This document shows, piece after piece, positions 9,202 through 17,341 of a DNA stretch of 56,477 nucleotides. Position 1 is the first letter of the stretch, and every line of letters starts with the position of its first letter. Source of the stretch: Bacteroidales bacterium. Its GTDB lineage: Bacteria > Bacteroidota > Bacteroidia > Bacteroidales > JAFGUD01. Made by a program: the position numbers and the translations under genes. The notes below the pieces were generated by a model that worked only from the letters and a program-made list of their open reading frames with translations, was not told where the DNA came from and made no database searches. The DNA lies in assembly GCA_016936595.1 (NCBI GenBank), contig JAFGXO010000032.1:1-56477 (forward strand), read 5' to 3'.

Positions 9202-10812
9202 ATGAAAATAAAAAACTATACAATAATGTTGCTAATTTTAGTTACATTATTTTCATCTTGCTTTAAAGATTTAAATACTATTCCTTTAGATGAAGATGAA
9301 GTAACTTCAGCAAATCTATTTAACAATTTAGGTGATTATCAGCAGTTTTTGGCAAAATTATATGCCGGTTTAGTTATAACCGGACAAGAAGGACCTGCCG
9401 GACTACCCGATATTAATGTAGCCGACGAAGGTTTCTCTTCTTATTTAAGACAATACTGGGTGCATCAAGAAGTTCCTACAGACGAAGTTGTTGTTGCCTG
9501 GACCGACCCCGGATTACCGCAGTACAATTTCCAACAATGGACTACATCAAGCGATTTTGCTGAAATGATGTATTACCGAATTTTCTATCAAATTACTTTG
9601 TGTAACGAATTTATTCGTAACTCAAGCGACGAAAAATTAGCAGAAAAAGAAATATCTGATACCGACATTGCCGTAATTAAAATATACAGATACGAAGCTC
9701 GTTTGTTAAGAGCTTTAAGCTATTGGCACGCTCTTGACCTGTTTGGAAATGTTCCTTTTGTAACAGACCAAGATGAATTGGGTGCATTTTTACCCCAACA
9801 AATAAACAGAGCCGACCTTTTTACTTTTATTGAAGCCGAACTTCTTGATATCGAAAACGGATTAATTGATCCTCATCAAAATGATTATGGAAGAATGGAC
9901 AAAGCATCGGCATGGATGATTCTGGCAAAATTGTATTTGAATGCCTCTGTTTATATTAATCAAGATAAAAACACTGAATGTATTACCTACTGTAATAAAA
10001 TAATTGATGCAGGTTATACTTTAGACAGTAGATACCAAAATTTATTCTGGCTTGGAAATGAAACTAATCCCGAAATTATTTTTGCAATACCTAACGACGG
10101 TGTGAATTCTAAAACTTATGGCGGTACAACATTTATTGTTTCAGCTGCTATTGGTGGAAGCATGAATGATATTTCTCCAAGCGTGTATGGAATAGGAGGT
10201 GGCTGGGGCGGACACCGTGCAACCCCTCAATTTGTGAATTTATTTGATGACCCTACCGGTTTAACTGATCACAGAGCAATGTTTTATACCAATGGTCAAA
10301 CATTTGAAATTGACGATTACGCTCAATTTACAAACGGCTATGCTATTGATAAATTCAGAAATTCATGGATAAGCGAAGATGGTAATGATACTTTACGCGG
10401 TGCCGATCAAACTTTTGTTGACACAGATTTCCCCTTGTTCCGTCTTGGTGATGTATATCTTATGTATGCCGAAGCTACTCTTAGAGGTGGTGCAGGTGGC
10501 GATTTAACAACTGCTCTCGGATATGTGAACGATTTAAGACAACGAGCTTATAACGACAACGCCGGAAATATTTCTTCAAGCCAATTAACTTTAGATTTTA
10601 TTCTTGACGAAAGAGGTAGAGAATTATATTGGGAAGCTCAAAGAAGAACTGATTTAATTAGATTCAATAAGTTAACTGGTAGTACATATTTATGGGCTTG
10701 GAAAGGTGGTGTTCAGGAAGGAACTTCTACCGACGAAAAATACAACCTATTCCCAATACCAGCTTCTGAAATAAATGCAAATCCTAATTTATTGCAAAAT
10801 ACAGGATATTAA
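9202..10812 (+). CDS. susD: SusD/RagB-family starch-binding lipoprotein
   Basis: This is a 536-aa lipoprotein with signal peptide and lipobox LFSSC. The SusD N-terminal region includes KDLNTIPLDEDEVTSANLF and helical TPR-like repeats (YYRIFYQITLCNEFIRNS, YRYEARLLRALSYWHALDLFGNVPFVTD, KASAWMILAKLYLNA). The C-terminal region has LFRLGDVYLMYAEATLRGG, YVNDLRQRAY, ERGRELYWEAQRRTDLIRF and the final YNLFPIPASEINANPNLLQN, all typical of the family. It sits on the cell surface, binds glycan and closes the SusC channel as a hinged lid. It begins 18 bp after susC, so co-transcription is nearly certain. Confidence 0.95.
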   Translation: MKIKNYTIMLLILVTLFSSCFKDLNTIPLDEDEVTSANLFNNLGDYQQFLAKLYAGLVITGQEGPAGLPDINVADEGFSSYLRQYWVHQEVPTDEVVVAWTDPGLPQYNFQQWTTSSDFAEMMYYRIFYQITLCNEFIRNSSDEKLAEKEISDTDIAVIKIYRYEARLLRALSYWHALDLFGNVPFVTDQDELGAFLPQQINRADLFTFIEAELLDIENGLIDPHQNDYGRMDKASAWMILAKLYLNASVYINQDKNTECITYCNKIIDAGYTLDSRYQNLFWLGNETNPEIIFAIPNDGVNSKTYGGTTFIVSAAIGGSMNDISPSVYGIGGGWGGHRATPQFVNLFDDPTGLTDHRAMFYTNGQTFEIDDYAQFTNGYAIDKFRNSWISEDGNDTLRGADQTFVDTDFPLFRLGDVYLMYAEATLRGGAGGDLTTALGYVNDLRQRAYNDNAGNISSSQLTLDFILDERGRELYWEAQRRTDLIRFNKLTGSTYLWAWKGGVQEGTSTDEKYNLFPIPASEINANPNLLQNTGY

Positions 10813-10847
10813 AAGTTATTTTATAACACCTTAAAAATCAATTAAAT

Positions 10848-11939
10848 ATGAAAAAAATTATAACTTTAATTTTAATGGTGGCTGTTTTGCTTTATTCTTG
10901 CGAAAAAGAAGTAGGGCCAGCCTTAGAATTAGTTACTGCTCCTGTTTTAATGGGGCTGGACAGTACAAATTTTGTGTTAAGCGATGATGTTTCTGCAGAT
11001 ACAATTATTACTTTCAAATGGAGCAAAGCAGAGTACAATCTTGCTACCGAAATTTATTATACCGTAGAAATTGCCGAGGCGGGCACCAACTTTAGCAATC
11101 CGGTTGTAATAATTTCTGATACTTATGCCGATTCGGCTTCAATTACTGCTTTTACTTTAAATAAATTTATGGCTGTTAATTTAGGATTAGGTGTTGGTTC
11201 TGTTGGCATGGTTGAATTTCGTGTAAATTCTTATGTTGGTAAAAGTGATCCTGGAGTATCAAATTCAGTTGAAGTAACTGCAACTACTTATGATCCGCCT
11301 TATACTCCCGTTACTGTTTCTTTAATGAACGGAGATGTTGAATTAAAATCCATAAGCTTGTTAGACGAATTTGTTGGAAACACTTCTTTAAATGTTACCG
11401 AATATGGAATGTACGAAGGATATGTGTGGCTTACCGAAGGCAATTTATCTATTACAATTAAAGGTGGAGAAGATTTAATTCTTGGAAGAGAACCCAGAGT
11501 TTACTTTTCTGAAAGTAGTGCTTCTGTCGGAGCCGTTACAACGCATATATTAGCTCAAGATGCTACAAATCCGATAACTGTTGATACTGCCGGTTACTAT
11601 AGATTTAAACTAAACATGAATACTTTAGTTCTAGAGGTTATGCCTACTTGTTGGGGCGTTATTGGTTCGGGGATTCCTCCTTATGATTGGTCAACAAGTG
11701 TAGTTATGGTCTATTCTGTTGAAGATGATTTATGGACTACACAAGTTGAAACTCATAGTGCCGAATTTAAGTTTAGACCAAATCAAACATGGGACCCGCT
11801 AAATTACGGAGATGATGGTAACAACGGTACTTTAAACGAATATGGATCAAATATTCCAGTTGATGCCGGAACAAAAATAATTACTCTTAATTTAAACCAA
11901 TTTCCTTACGAATACAGCGTTCAGAATGCAAAAAAATAA
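10848..11939 (+). CDS. susE: SusE/SusF-family surface starch-binding lipoprotein
   Basis: The 363-aa product has a lipoprotein signal (LLYSCEKE) and an N-terminal SusE-type Ig-like domain (about 25-150: ALELVTAPVLMGLDSTNFVL, ITFKWSKAEYN, EIYYTVEIAEAG). Two CBM-like beta domains follow. The last, from about residue 255, has the SusE/F pattern WGVIGSG, AEFKFRPNQTWDPLNYGDD and ITLNLNQFPYEYSVQNA. Members of this family are non-catalytic starch binders on the cell surface. Its presence makes an alpha-glucan target the best guess for this operon. It is the last gene before a terminator; no amylase or alpha-glucosidase gene accompanies it in the window. Confidence 0.88.
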   Translation: MKKIITLILMVAVLLYSCEKEVGPALELVTAPVLMGLDSTNFVLSDDVSADTIITFKWSKAEYNLATEIYYTVEIAEAGTNFSNPVVIISDTYADSASITAFTLNKFMAVNLGLGVGSVGMVEFRVNSYVGKSDPGVSNSVEVTATTYDPPYTPVTVSLMNGDVELKSISLLDEFVGNTSLNVTEYGMYEGYVWLTEGNLSITIKGGEDLILGREPRVYFSESSASVGAVTTHILAQDATNPITVDTAGYYRFKLNMNTLVLEVMPTCWGVIGSGIPPYDWSTSVVMVYSVEDDLWTTQVETHSAEFKFRPNQTWDPLNYGDDGNNGTLNEYGSNIPVDAGTKIITLNLNQFPYEYSVQNAKK

Positions 11940-11956
11940 AAACTACATTTTAAAAA

Positions 11957-11987
11957 ATAACCCGACAATAGTTGGGTTATTTTTTTG
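11957..11987 (+). terminator. Rho-independent terminator of the susCDE operon
   Basis: ATAACCC (11957-11963) and GGGTTAT (11974-11980) pair around GACAATAGTT and are followed by seven T. The hairpin lies 18 bases after the susE stop. Confidence 0.85.
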
Positions 11988-12006
11988 TTTTTTACAGCTT
12001 ATTATG

Positions 12007-12933
12007 TTAAAGTATTTTAAAAAAACTTATTATACATATAAATAGCAAACAAATATAAAAAAAATATGTTTTAATAGCATGAAAATTATGATGGCTCTGT
12101 AATTGTTTAATAATTTCTTGCGAAAAACTTCGGGAAACAGGTATTGTTATATCAGTATTTTTTAAATGGAAGCTGTAACTTCTGGAATTTCCGGTTACTT
12201 TATCAACGTTTTGTAAATTTACAATAAATGATTTATGATTTCTTACAATATCATTAACGTTTTGAAAAGCTAATTGTTCTATTATTTTTGATAAAGAAAT
12301 TCTTACTAACTTTTTTTCAATTTTATTATTTAAAATAAAATTAAACAACGCATAATTTCCTTCGGCTTTTATAAAAAGAAGATTTTGAGGTTTAAAATTT
12401 AGTTTTTCGTTGATATTTTCTGTTACTATTCTAATTTGCTGATTGTTATTTCCATGAAAATCTTCTTTTTTTTCAAGCACAGAATTAAGTTTGTAAAAAT
12501 TTTCCATGTAATACTTTCTTTCAACAAACAATGAAATATAAAAATACGGAATTCCTCCTAAAATAAAAGTTGTAAAAAGCATAATCCAAAAATTAAAGTC
12601 ATGATCAACTCTCCAAAAATAAAGAGCAATCCAGTTAAAAATTGCAATTGGTATAGCAATCATAAAACCCTTAATTTTATCAAAAATTGAAGAAACAAAG
12701 CTAAATTTCTTTTTCATAACAAATTTTCTAATAGCATCATTTATTAGCAAAATTACAAACGTAATTACACCAAAACTTAATGAAAAAATTAGTTTATTTT
12801 GTTCAATTTCAGATATTCCCAGCGGTTGTAGAGTAAAAAGAAATAAAAAAATAAATATCCCGAAAATTACAGGAACCAGAAAAATATTGTTTTCATAACT
12901 CCAAAATTTATTATTTGTATTTTGTGTTTGCAT
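12007..12933 (-). CDS. Membrane-bound LytTR DNA-binding regulator
   Basis: The 308-aa protein has four predicted N-terminal membrane helices (about 18-38, 49-67, 90-107 and 115-137). A LytTR domain follows (about 165-275), with LNFKPQNLLFIKAEGNYALF, VRNHKSFIVNLQNVDKVTGNSRSYSFHL and TDITIPVSRSF. LytTR domains bind direct repeats in promoters; membrane-anchored forms without a receiver are common in Bacteroidota. Unusually, the LytTR domain is followed by a further hydrophobic segment, TYFFYICLLFICIISFFKIL, so it could be tethered at both ends. The gene converges with susE. CAAATTTA at 12950-12957 is a possible minus-7 box. Its target is unknown; linkage to the neighbouring sus operon is only positional. 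Confidence 0.85.
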   Translation of the reverse strand: MQTQNTNNKFWSYENNIFLVPVIFGIFIFLFLFTLQPLGISEIEQNKLIFSLSFGVITFVILLINDAIRKFVMKKKFSFVSSIFDKIKGFMIAIPIAIFNWIALYFWRVDHDFNFWIMLFTTFILGGIPYFYISLFVERKYYMENFYKLNSVLEKKEDFHGNNNQQIRIVTENINEKLNFKPQNLLFIKAEGNYALFNFILNNKIEKKLVRISLSKIIEQLAFQNVNDIVRNHKSFIVNLQNVDKVTGNSRSYSFHLKNTDITIPVSRSFSQEIIKQLQSHHNFHAIKTYFFYICLLFICIISFFKIL

Positions 12934-13055
12934 GAAATTTTAAATAGTGCAAATTTAAAAAAATAATTTTGATGTTAAATTAAGTTTACAAATTTTGTTT
13001 TGAACATTGTTTTTTCTTATTTTGCTAAGTTTTCACGGTCAATTTTTTATCTAAT

Positions 13056-14276
13056 ATGAATTTTTCATTTTTTATAGCAAAAAAATATCTTGTTTCTAAA
13101 AAAAACGCAAACATAATAAACATTATTTCTTTTATTGCAATAGTAGGGGTTGCTTTTGGAACAATGGCGTTTATTGTTGTGTTATCTGTATTTAATGGAA
13201 TTGAAGGACTCGTAAGCTCTCTTTTTAATTCATTTGATCCCGATTTAAGGGTAGAAGTAAACGAAGGAAAAAGTTTTAGTACCGATAGTTTAATTTTTGA
13301 CGAATTAAAAAATTACAATGAAGTTGCTTATATGTCGTTTATTATTGAGGAAAATGCTCTGCTTGAATATGATGGAAAACAAGTAGTTGCAACAATGAAA
13401 GCTGTTGACGAAAATTACATTAATGTTACCGGAGTTGATACAATGTTATACGATGGTAGTTTTGTGTTAAATGAAAACCCTCGTCAGTACGCCGTAATCG
13501 GACATGGTATAGCTGCACGGCTTGGTGTAGGTTTAAATTTAATATACCCTTTAAAAATTTGGGCTCCTCTGAGAACTCAAGGTATTACTTTAAATTCAAA
13601 CAATGCTTTTAATGCCGATATTATTAATCTTTCTGCAATATTTGCAGTTCAGCAAGAATATGATAATAAGTACGTTATAATACCTCTTGATTTTGCTCAA
13701 AATTTGATGAATTATGAAAATAGGGCTACAACAATTGAAATAAAACTTGTTCAAAATGCAAATGTTGCAAAATCGCAAGAACATATTGCCGAAATTTTGG
13801 GAGATGGTTTTGTTGTAAAAAATAGATTTGAACAAAAGCAGTTAGTTTACAAAATAATGAAATCCGAAAAATGGGCAACTATTGCAATATTGTCTTTTAT
13901 TCTTTTAGTTTCGTCGTTCAATATTATTGGCACAATGATAATGCTAATTATCGAAAAAAAGGACAACCTTTCAACTATGCACTCCATGGGTGCAGATATT
14001 GACAAAATTCGTAAAATATTTTTATTTGAAGGTTGGATGATTTCGGCTACTGGTGCAGTAATTGGGCTTATAATTGGGCTTATTATTTCTTTAGGACAGC
14101 AAACTTTCGGCTGGCTTAAATTTTCATCTACCGGTTCGTTTGTTCAAAGTGTTTATCCTGTTCAAGTTAATTTTACCGATGTTATTTTTGTTTTAATCAT
14201 TGTTCTATCAATTGGTTACATTGTTGCAAATTATCCCGTTCGTTTTATAACTAAAAAGTTTTTCACATTTAATTAA
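13056..14276 (+). CDS. LolC/LolE-type ABC transporter permease (FtsX-like)
   Basis: The 406-aa inner-membrane protein has the LolC/E start MNFSFFIAKKYLVSKKNANI, an N-terminal membrane helix (IINIISFIAIVGVAFGTMAFIVVL) and a large periplasmic domain (about 50-265). Three C-terminal helices (TIAILSFILLVSSFNIIGT, GWMISATGAVIGLIIGLII, VIFVLIIVLSIGYIVA) carry FtsX-domain signatures such as LSTMHSMGADIDKIRKIFLFEG. The family extracts lipoproteins from the inner membrane for delivery to the outer membrane. Bacteroidota usually carry a single such permease and a separately encoded LolD-type ATPase; none is next to it here. It stands alone between the LytTR gene and the DUF4294 gene. Confidence 0.88.
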   Translation: MNFSFFIAKKYLVSKKNANIINIISFIAIVGVAFGTMAFIVVLSVFNGIEGLVSSLFNSFDPDLRVEVNEGKSFSTDSLIFDELKNYNEVAYMSFIIEENALLEYDGKQVVATMKAVDENYINVTGVDTMLYDGSFVLNENPRQYAVIGHGIAARLGVGLNLIYPLKIWAPLRTQGITLNSNNAFNADIINLSAIFAVQQEYDNKYVIIPLDFAQNLMNYENRATTIEIKLVQNANVAKSQEHIAEILGDGFVVKNRFEQKQLVYKIMKSEKWATIAILSFILLVSSFNIIGTMIMLIIEKKDNLSTMHSMGADIDKIRKIFLFEGWMISATGAVIGLIIGLIISLGQQTFGWLKFSSTGSFVQSVYPVQVNFTDVIFVLIIVLSIGYIVANYPVRFITKKFFTFN

Positions 14277-14416
14277 CATAAAATCACATTTAAAATCTGA
14301 ATTTTTTTATATTTAACATTTCTTTTGAAACTTTTAATTTTTCTACTCGTTTTTTTTAGTGAAATTTCATTCTGTCAAAAATGGTTTTTTTTTAACCCCC
14401 ATAAAAACTAAAAGTT

Positions 14417-15040
14417 ATGAAAAAATTAATACTGCTATCCTTAATAGTATTGTTTTCAGCAAATATTTTTTCGCAAACTCTTGTTGCCAACGTTCCAACT
14501 TATAGAAATGTAATAGCATCTAATGATGGTTATTTATTACAAGGAATAATTATTGATGGAGACACTTTTCCGCATATTAAAATGTATCCTGTTGTTATTT
14601 ATCCAAAACGAACTTTTGCAAATGATCGTCAAAGACGAAAATATAACCGTTTGATGTTTAACGTTAAAAAAGTTTATCCTTATGCTATTCTTATTGGAAA
14701 TTATTACTCCGAAGTTGTTGAAGATTTGCAATATATTCCTAATAAAAGAGATCAAAAAAATTACATAAAATCTAAAGAAAAAGATTTAAAAGATCAATAC
14801 GAAGAAACTCTTACTAATTTAACCATCACTCAAGGACGATTGCTTATTAAACTTGTTGATCGCGAAACAGACCATACTACTTTCGAAGTTATTCAAGAGT
14901 TAAAAGGTAACATGAATGCGTATTTTTGGCAATCGCTTGCTGTGGTTTTTGGCTCAACTCTAAAATCCGATTACGATGCTACAACCGAAGACCAGTATAT
15001 TGAAGAAATTATTGCCATGATTGAAAACGGTCAACTGTAG
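14417..15040 (+). CDS. DUF4294 domain-containing secreted protein
   Basis: This 207-aa product has a signal peptide (MKKLILLSLIVLFSANIFSQ). The core resembles DUF4294: GIIIDGDTFPHIKMYPVVIYPKRTF, RRKYNRLMFNVKKVYPYAILIGNYYSEV and ITQGRLLIKLVDRETDHTTFEVIQELKG. The family is widespread in Bacteroidota and usually about this size. It is predicted to be periplasmic, and its function is unknown. It stands alone, 77 bp before the PPK2 gene. Lys/Tyr-rich helices dominate the middle of the protein, and no catalytic motif is evident. Confidence 0.85.
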   Translation: MKKLILLSLIVLFSANIFSQTLVANVPTYRNVIASNDGYLLQGIIIDGDTFPHIKMYPVVIYPKRTFANDRQRRKYNRLMFNVKKVYPYAILIGNYYSEVVEDLQYIPNKRDQKNYIKSKEKDLKDQYEETLTNLTITQGRLLIKLVDRETDHTTFEVIQELKGNMNAYFWQSLAVVFGSTLKSDYDATTEDQYIEEIIAMIENGQL

Positions 15041-15116
15041 TGAAGAATGAGTTTAAAGTTTGATTTTTAGGATTATTTTTATTAAATTGCGTTCGGTTTA
15101 ACGAAAAAAATACATC

Positions 15117-15992
15117 ATGGAATTTGATATTAATAAAATAATTGTGCCTGCTGGTAAAAAAATATCATTAAAAGATGATTTTAAAACAGATTACGTTGGA
15201 AACTACAGTAAAGATGTTGCAAAAGATTCTTTAAAACGAAACAGAAAAAAATTAGCTGAGTTGCAAGAAGTCTTTTGGGCTGATGATAAATATTCTCTTT
15301 TAATTATATTGCAAGCTCCTGATGCTGCCGGTAAAGATGGAGCAATTAGGCATGTAATGTCGGGCGTAAACCCTCAGGGGTGTAAAGTTACAGGGTTTAA
15401 AACACCTTCAAAAATAGAATTAGACCATAATTTTTTATGGCGGCATTACAAAGAGTTGCCTCAACGTGGGCAAATTGGAATTTTTAACAGATCGCATTAC
15501 GAAAATGTGCTTATTACTAAAGTTCACCCCGAATATATTTTAAATGAAAAACTACCCGATATAGATGCTGTTGATAAAGTAAATGACAGCTTTTGGCAAA
15601 AAAGGTACTGTCAAATAAATGATTTTGAACGCGAAATTTATGAAAATGGAACTCATATCCTTAAATTTTTTCTTAATCTTTCAAAAAATGAACAAAAACA
15701 AAGATTTTTAGACCGATTAAACGATCCTAATAAAAATTGGAAATTTAGCTCCGGCGATTTAAAAGAACGCAAATATTGGGCTGATTATCAAACTGTTTAT
15801 CAAGATATGTTAAATAATACTTCAACTGAATACGCTCCTTGGTATGTTATTCCTGCCGATCATAAATGGTTTTCTCGTATGGTTATTGGTGAAATTATTG
15901 TCGAAAAATTAAAATCACTCAATTTAAAATTCCCTCCGTCCGAAGACCCAAAACGTTTAGAAGAAGCTAAAAAGATGTTAGATAATGAATAA
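15117..15992 (+). CDS. Polyphosphate kinase 2 family phosphotransferase
   Basis: The 291-aa product carries the PPK2 signature: Walker A-like APDAAGKDG (about 67-75), the substrate region HVMSGVNPQGCKVTGFKTPS, the Walker B-type GIFNRSHYENVL (about 121-132), and the lid/C-terminal NDPNKNWKFSSGDLKERKYW and APWYVIPADHKWF. PPK2 enzymes transfer phosphate between polyphosphate and nucleotides. At roughly 290 aa with a single domain, this could be a class I or class III enzyme; which nucleotides it uses cannot be read from the sequence. It is monocistronic, ending in a strong terminator. Confidence 0.92.
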   Translation: MEFDINKIIVPAGKKISLKDDFKTDYVGNYSKDVAKDSLKRNRKKLAELQEVFWADDKYSLLIILQAPDAAGKDGAIRHVMSGVNPQGCKVTGFKTPSKIELDHNFLWRHYKELPQRGQIGIFNRSHYENVLITKVHPEYILNEKLPDIDAVDKVNDSFWQKRYCQINDFEREIYENGTHILKFFLNLSKNEQKQRFLDRLNDPNKNWKFSSGDLKERKYWADYQTVYQDMLNNTSTEYAPWYVIPADHKWFSRMVIGEIIVEKLKSLNLKFPPSEDPKRLEEAKKMLDNE

Positions 15993-15994
15993 AT

Positions 15995-16025
15995 AAAAGC
16001 CTCCTAAATTTTGGAGGCTTTTTTA
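15995..16025 (+). terminator. Rho-independent terminator of the PPK2 gene
   Basis: AAAAGCCTCC (15995-16004) pairs with GGAGGCTTTT (16013-16022) and is followed by further T. It begins three bases after the stop codon. From here to the promoter at 16315 (about 290 bp) no gene is visible, only AT-rich sequence with an imperfect GGGGTTTT...AAAAAAGCCCC pairing near 16108. Confidence 0.9.
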
Positions 16026-16314
16026 TTAAAAATGAACATTCTGTTTTTTTTTTTGTTTAATTTTTTAAAAAAAAGATGAAAAATAAAACTATATTTTGAT
16101 ATTGACCGGGGTTTTGATTACAACAAAAAAGCCCCCAAAAGCCGTTGATTTTTTTTCATTTTTGCCTCGATGACAATGCTTTTGTGTAAAAAAACTAAAT
16201 AAAAAAATAATAGTTGATGTCCTTTTAAATTCTTTTGAACTTATTAGAATTAAAAATTTGATAACAACCTTAAATATTTAATCTTAATTTATGTTGTAAA
16301 ACATTAGTTAAAAA

Positions 16315-16346
16315 TTTGCATTATGAACATAAGTTCACTATCTTTG
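16315..16346 (+). promoter_or_regulatory. Promoter of the DUF134 metal-cofactor cluster with embedded inverted repeat
   Basis: TTTG (16315-16318), a 20-base spacer and TATCTTTG (16339-16346) match the Bacteroidota sigma consensus (TTTG / TAnnTTTG). The spacer contains the inverted repeat TGAAC-ATAA-GTTCA (16324-16337), which ends one base before the minus-7 box. Such placement is typical of a repressor operator. The next gene, DUF134, encodes a DNA-binding protein, so autoregulation is a reasonable guess. Transcription should start near 16353, leaving a leader of about 78 nt. Confidence 0.7.
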
Positions 16347-16384
16347 CAAAGAATTCATTATACTATAACTTTAGTTTTATTTAC

Positions 16385-16411
16385 CATCTCTCTGTTTTAT
16401 ATAGAGAGATG
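16385..16411 (+). promoter_or_regulatory. Leader hairpin upstream of DUF134
   Basis: CATCTCTCT (16385-16393) and AGAGAGATG (16403-16411) form a perfect 9-bp stem with a 9-base loop. It lies 19 bases before the DUF134 ATG, inside the predicted 5' leader. No T-run follows, so it is not a standard terminator. It may influence translation or mRNA stability, or bind a protein. Confidence 0.5.
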
Positions 16412-16430
16412 TTTGAAAATTGATTAGTTA

Positions 16431-16874
16431 ATGCCACGAAAAAAGAAAGATAGAACAGTTAACCAGCCTCCATTATACGGAGAGTTTAAACCTACAGGTG
16501 TAGCTGCTAAGTATCTTAATCAAATTAATCTTAATTTAGATGAATATGAGGCACTTAGATTAAGTGATTATCAGGGAATGTCGCAAGAAGAAGCGTCAAA
16601 CGAGATGAATATTTCCAGACCTACTTTTACACGACTAATTGAAAATGCCCGAAAAAAACTTGTGGAATTTATTTTAACAGGAAAAAAACTAAAAATTGAA
16701 GGAGGTAATGTTCATTTTAAAAATAATGTTTACAAATGTTTTGATTGTGAACAAATGTTTGTTTCTGATATAAAAACTACAGTTGTTATATGTCCAACAT
16801 GCAGTTCGTCGGCAATTAAGAATTTAGCCGGTTCTTTCGGACACGGAAAATGTTGTACAGATCACGAATTTTAA
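16431..16874 (+). CDS. DUF134 (UPF0251) family DNA-binding protein
   Basis: The 147-aa product opens with the family signature MPRKKKDRTVNQPP and a helix-turn-helix in LNLDEYEALRLSDYQGMSQEEASNEMNISRPTFTRLIENARKKL (about 36-77). A C-terminal zinc-ribbon follows, with Cys103/106 and Cys121/124 (KCFDCEQMF, ICPTC), and a Cys141-Cys142 pair near the end (GHGKCC). COG1342 proteins are predicted regulators found mainly in anaerobes and archaea, often beside NifX-like and MinD/ferredoxin genes. The Cys-rich tail suggests sensing of metal, Fe-S status or redox (inference). It is the first gene of the cluster, behind a promoter with a palindromic site, so it is the likely cluster regulator. Confidence 0.9.
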   Translation: MPRKKKDRTVNQPPLYGEFKPTGVAAKYLNQINLNLDEYEALRLSDYQGMSQEEASNEMNISRPTFTRLIENARKKLVEFILTGKKLKIEGGNVHFKNNVYKCFDCEQMFVSDIKTTVVICPTCSSSAIKNLAGSFGHGKCCTDHEF

Positions 16875-16904
16875 TTTTATTAACCAATTAAAAAATTATT
16901 TATT

Positions 16905-17102
16905 ATGCCAAACAACGATAAAACCGGACCCCAAGGAAAAGGTCCAAAAACAGGAAAAGGATTGGGAAATTGTAATAACGAAAATACCAACAATACCAAC
17001 AATAACAATCAACGACAAGGTTTTGGTCGTCCATTAGGAAACGGCAGAGGTCTTGGTAATGGACGCGGCAGAGGTTGGTTCGGAAAAGGAAGAAATCAAT
17101 AA
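16905..17102 (+). CDS. Small Gly/Asn-rich DUF5320-like protein
   Basis: The 65-aa peptide begins MPNNDKTGPQGKGPKTGKGLG, which matches the DUF5320-type opening (M-P-x-x-D-x-T-G-P-x-G-x-G-P-x-T-G-x-G). It continues with an Asn/Thr-rich linker and repeated GRPLGNGRGLGNGRGRG. Only one Cys (NCNN) is present. Such peptides accompany DUF134 and NifX-like genes in anaerobes; their role is unknown. It starts 31 bp after DUF134, so the two are probably co-transcribed. The low-complexity, glycine-rich, basic composition suggests an unstructured binding peptide. Confidence 0.75.
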   Translation: MPNNDKTGPQGKGPKTGKGLGNCNNENTNNTNNNNQRQGFGRPLGNGRGLGNGRGRGWFGKGRNQ

Positions 17103-17298
17103 TTAACCCGAATTATTCATTTAATTCAGCAGTTATTAAGTTAAACGTTTAAAGTTTATAAAGTTTGTTCTGAAACAATATAATCAACATAAATTATTGA
17201 TTTTTAGTTTTATATGCTTTCAACATCACATTATTTATTAGTAATGAGAATTTAAAGATCTTCATTATAAATTGTTTTTTTTATTTGAGTTTATGTTT

Positions 17299-17329
17299 GC
17301 AGGTAGCCTAAAAACTGCCTGCTTTTTTT
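17299..17329 (+). terminator. Intrinsic terminator or attenuator inside the DUF134 cluster
   Basis: GCAGGTAG (17299-17306) and CTGCCTGC (17315-17322) pair over 8 bp with one G-T wobble, followed by seven T. It ends only 12 bases before the ATG at 17342. It either closes the DUF134-DUF5320 transcript or works as a leader attenuator for the seven genes downstream. The rest of the 239-bp gap (17103-17341) is AT-rich, and I see no clear second promoter in it. Confidence 0.75.
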
Positions 17330-17341
17330 AATTTAAATTTT

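Noticed and set aside
16385-16411. Rho-independent terminator before DUF134
   Set aside because: The stem is perfect but no T-run follows, and it sits inside the predicted leader.
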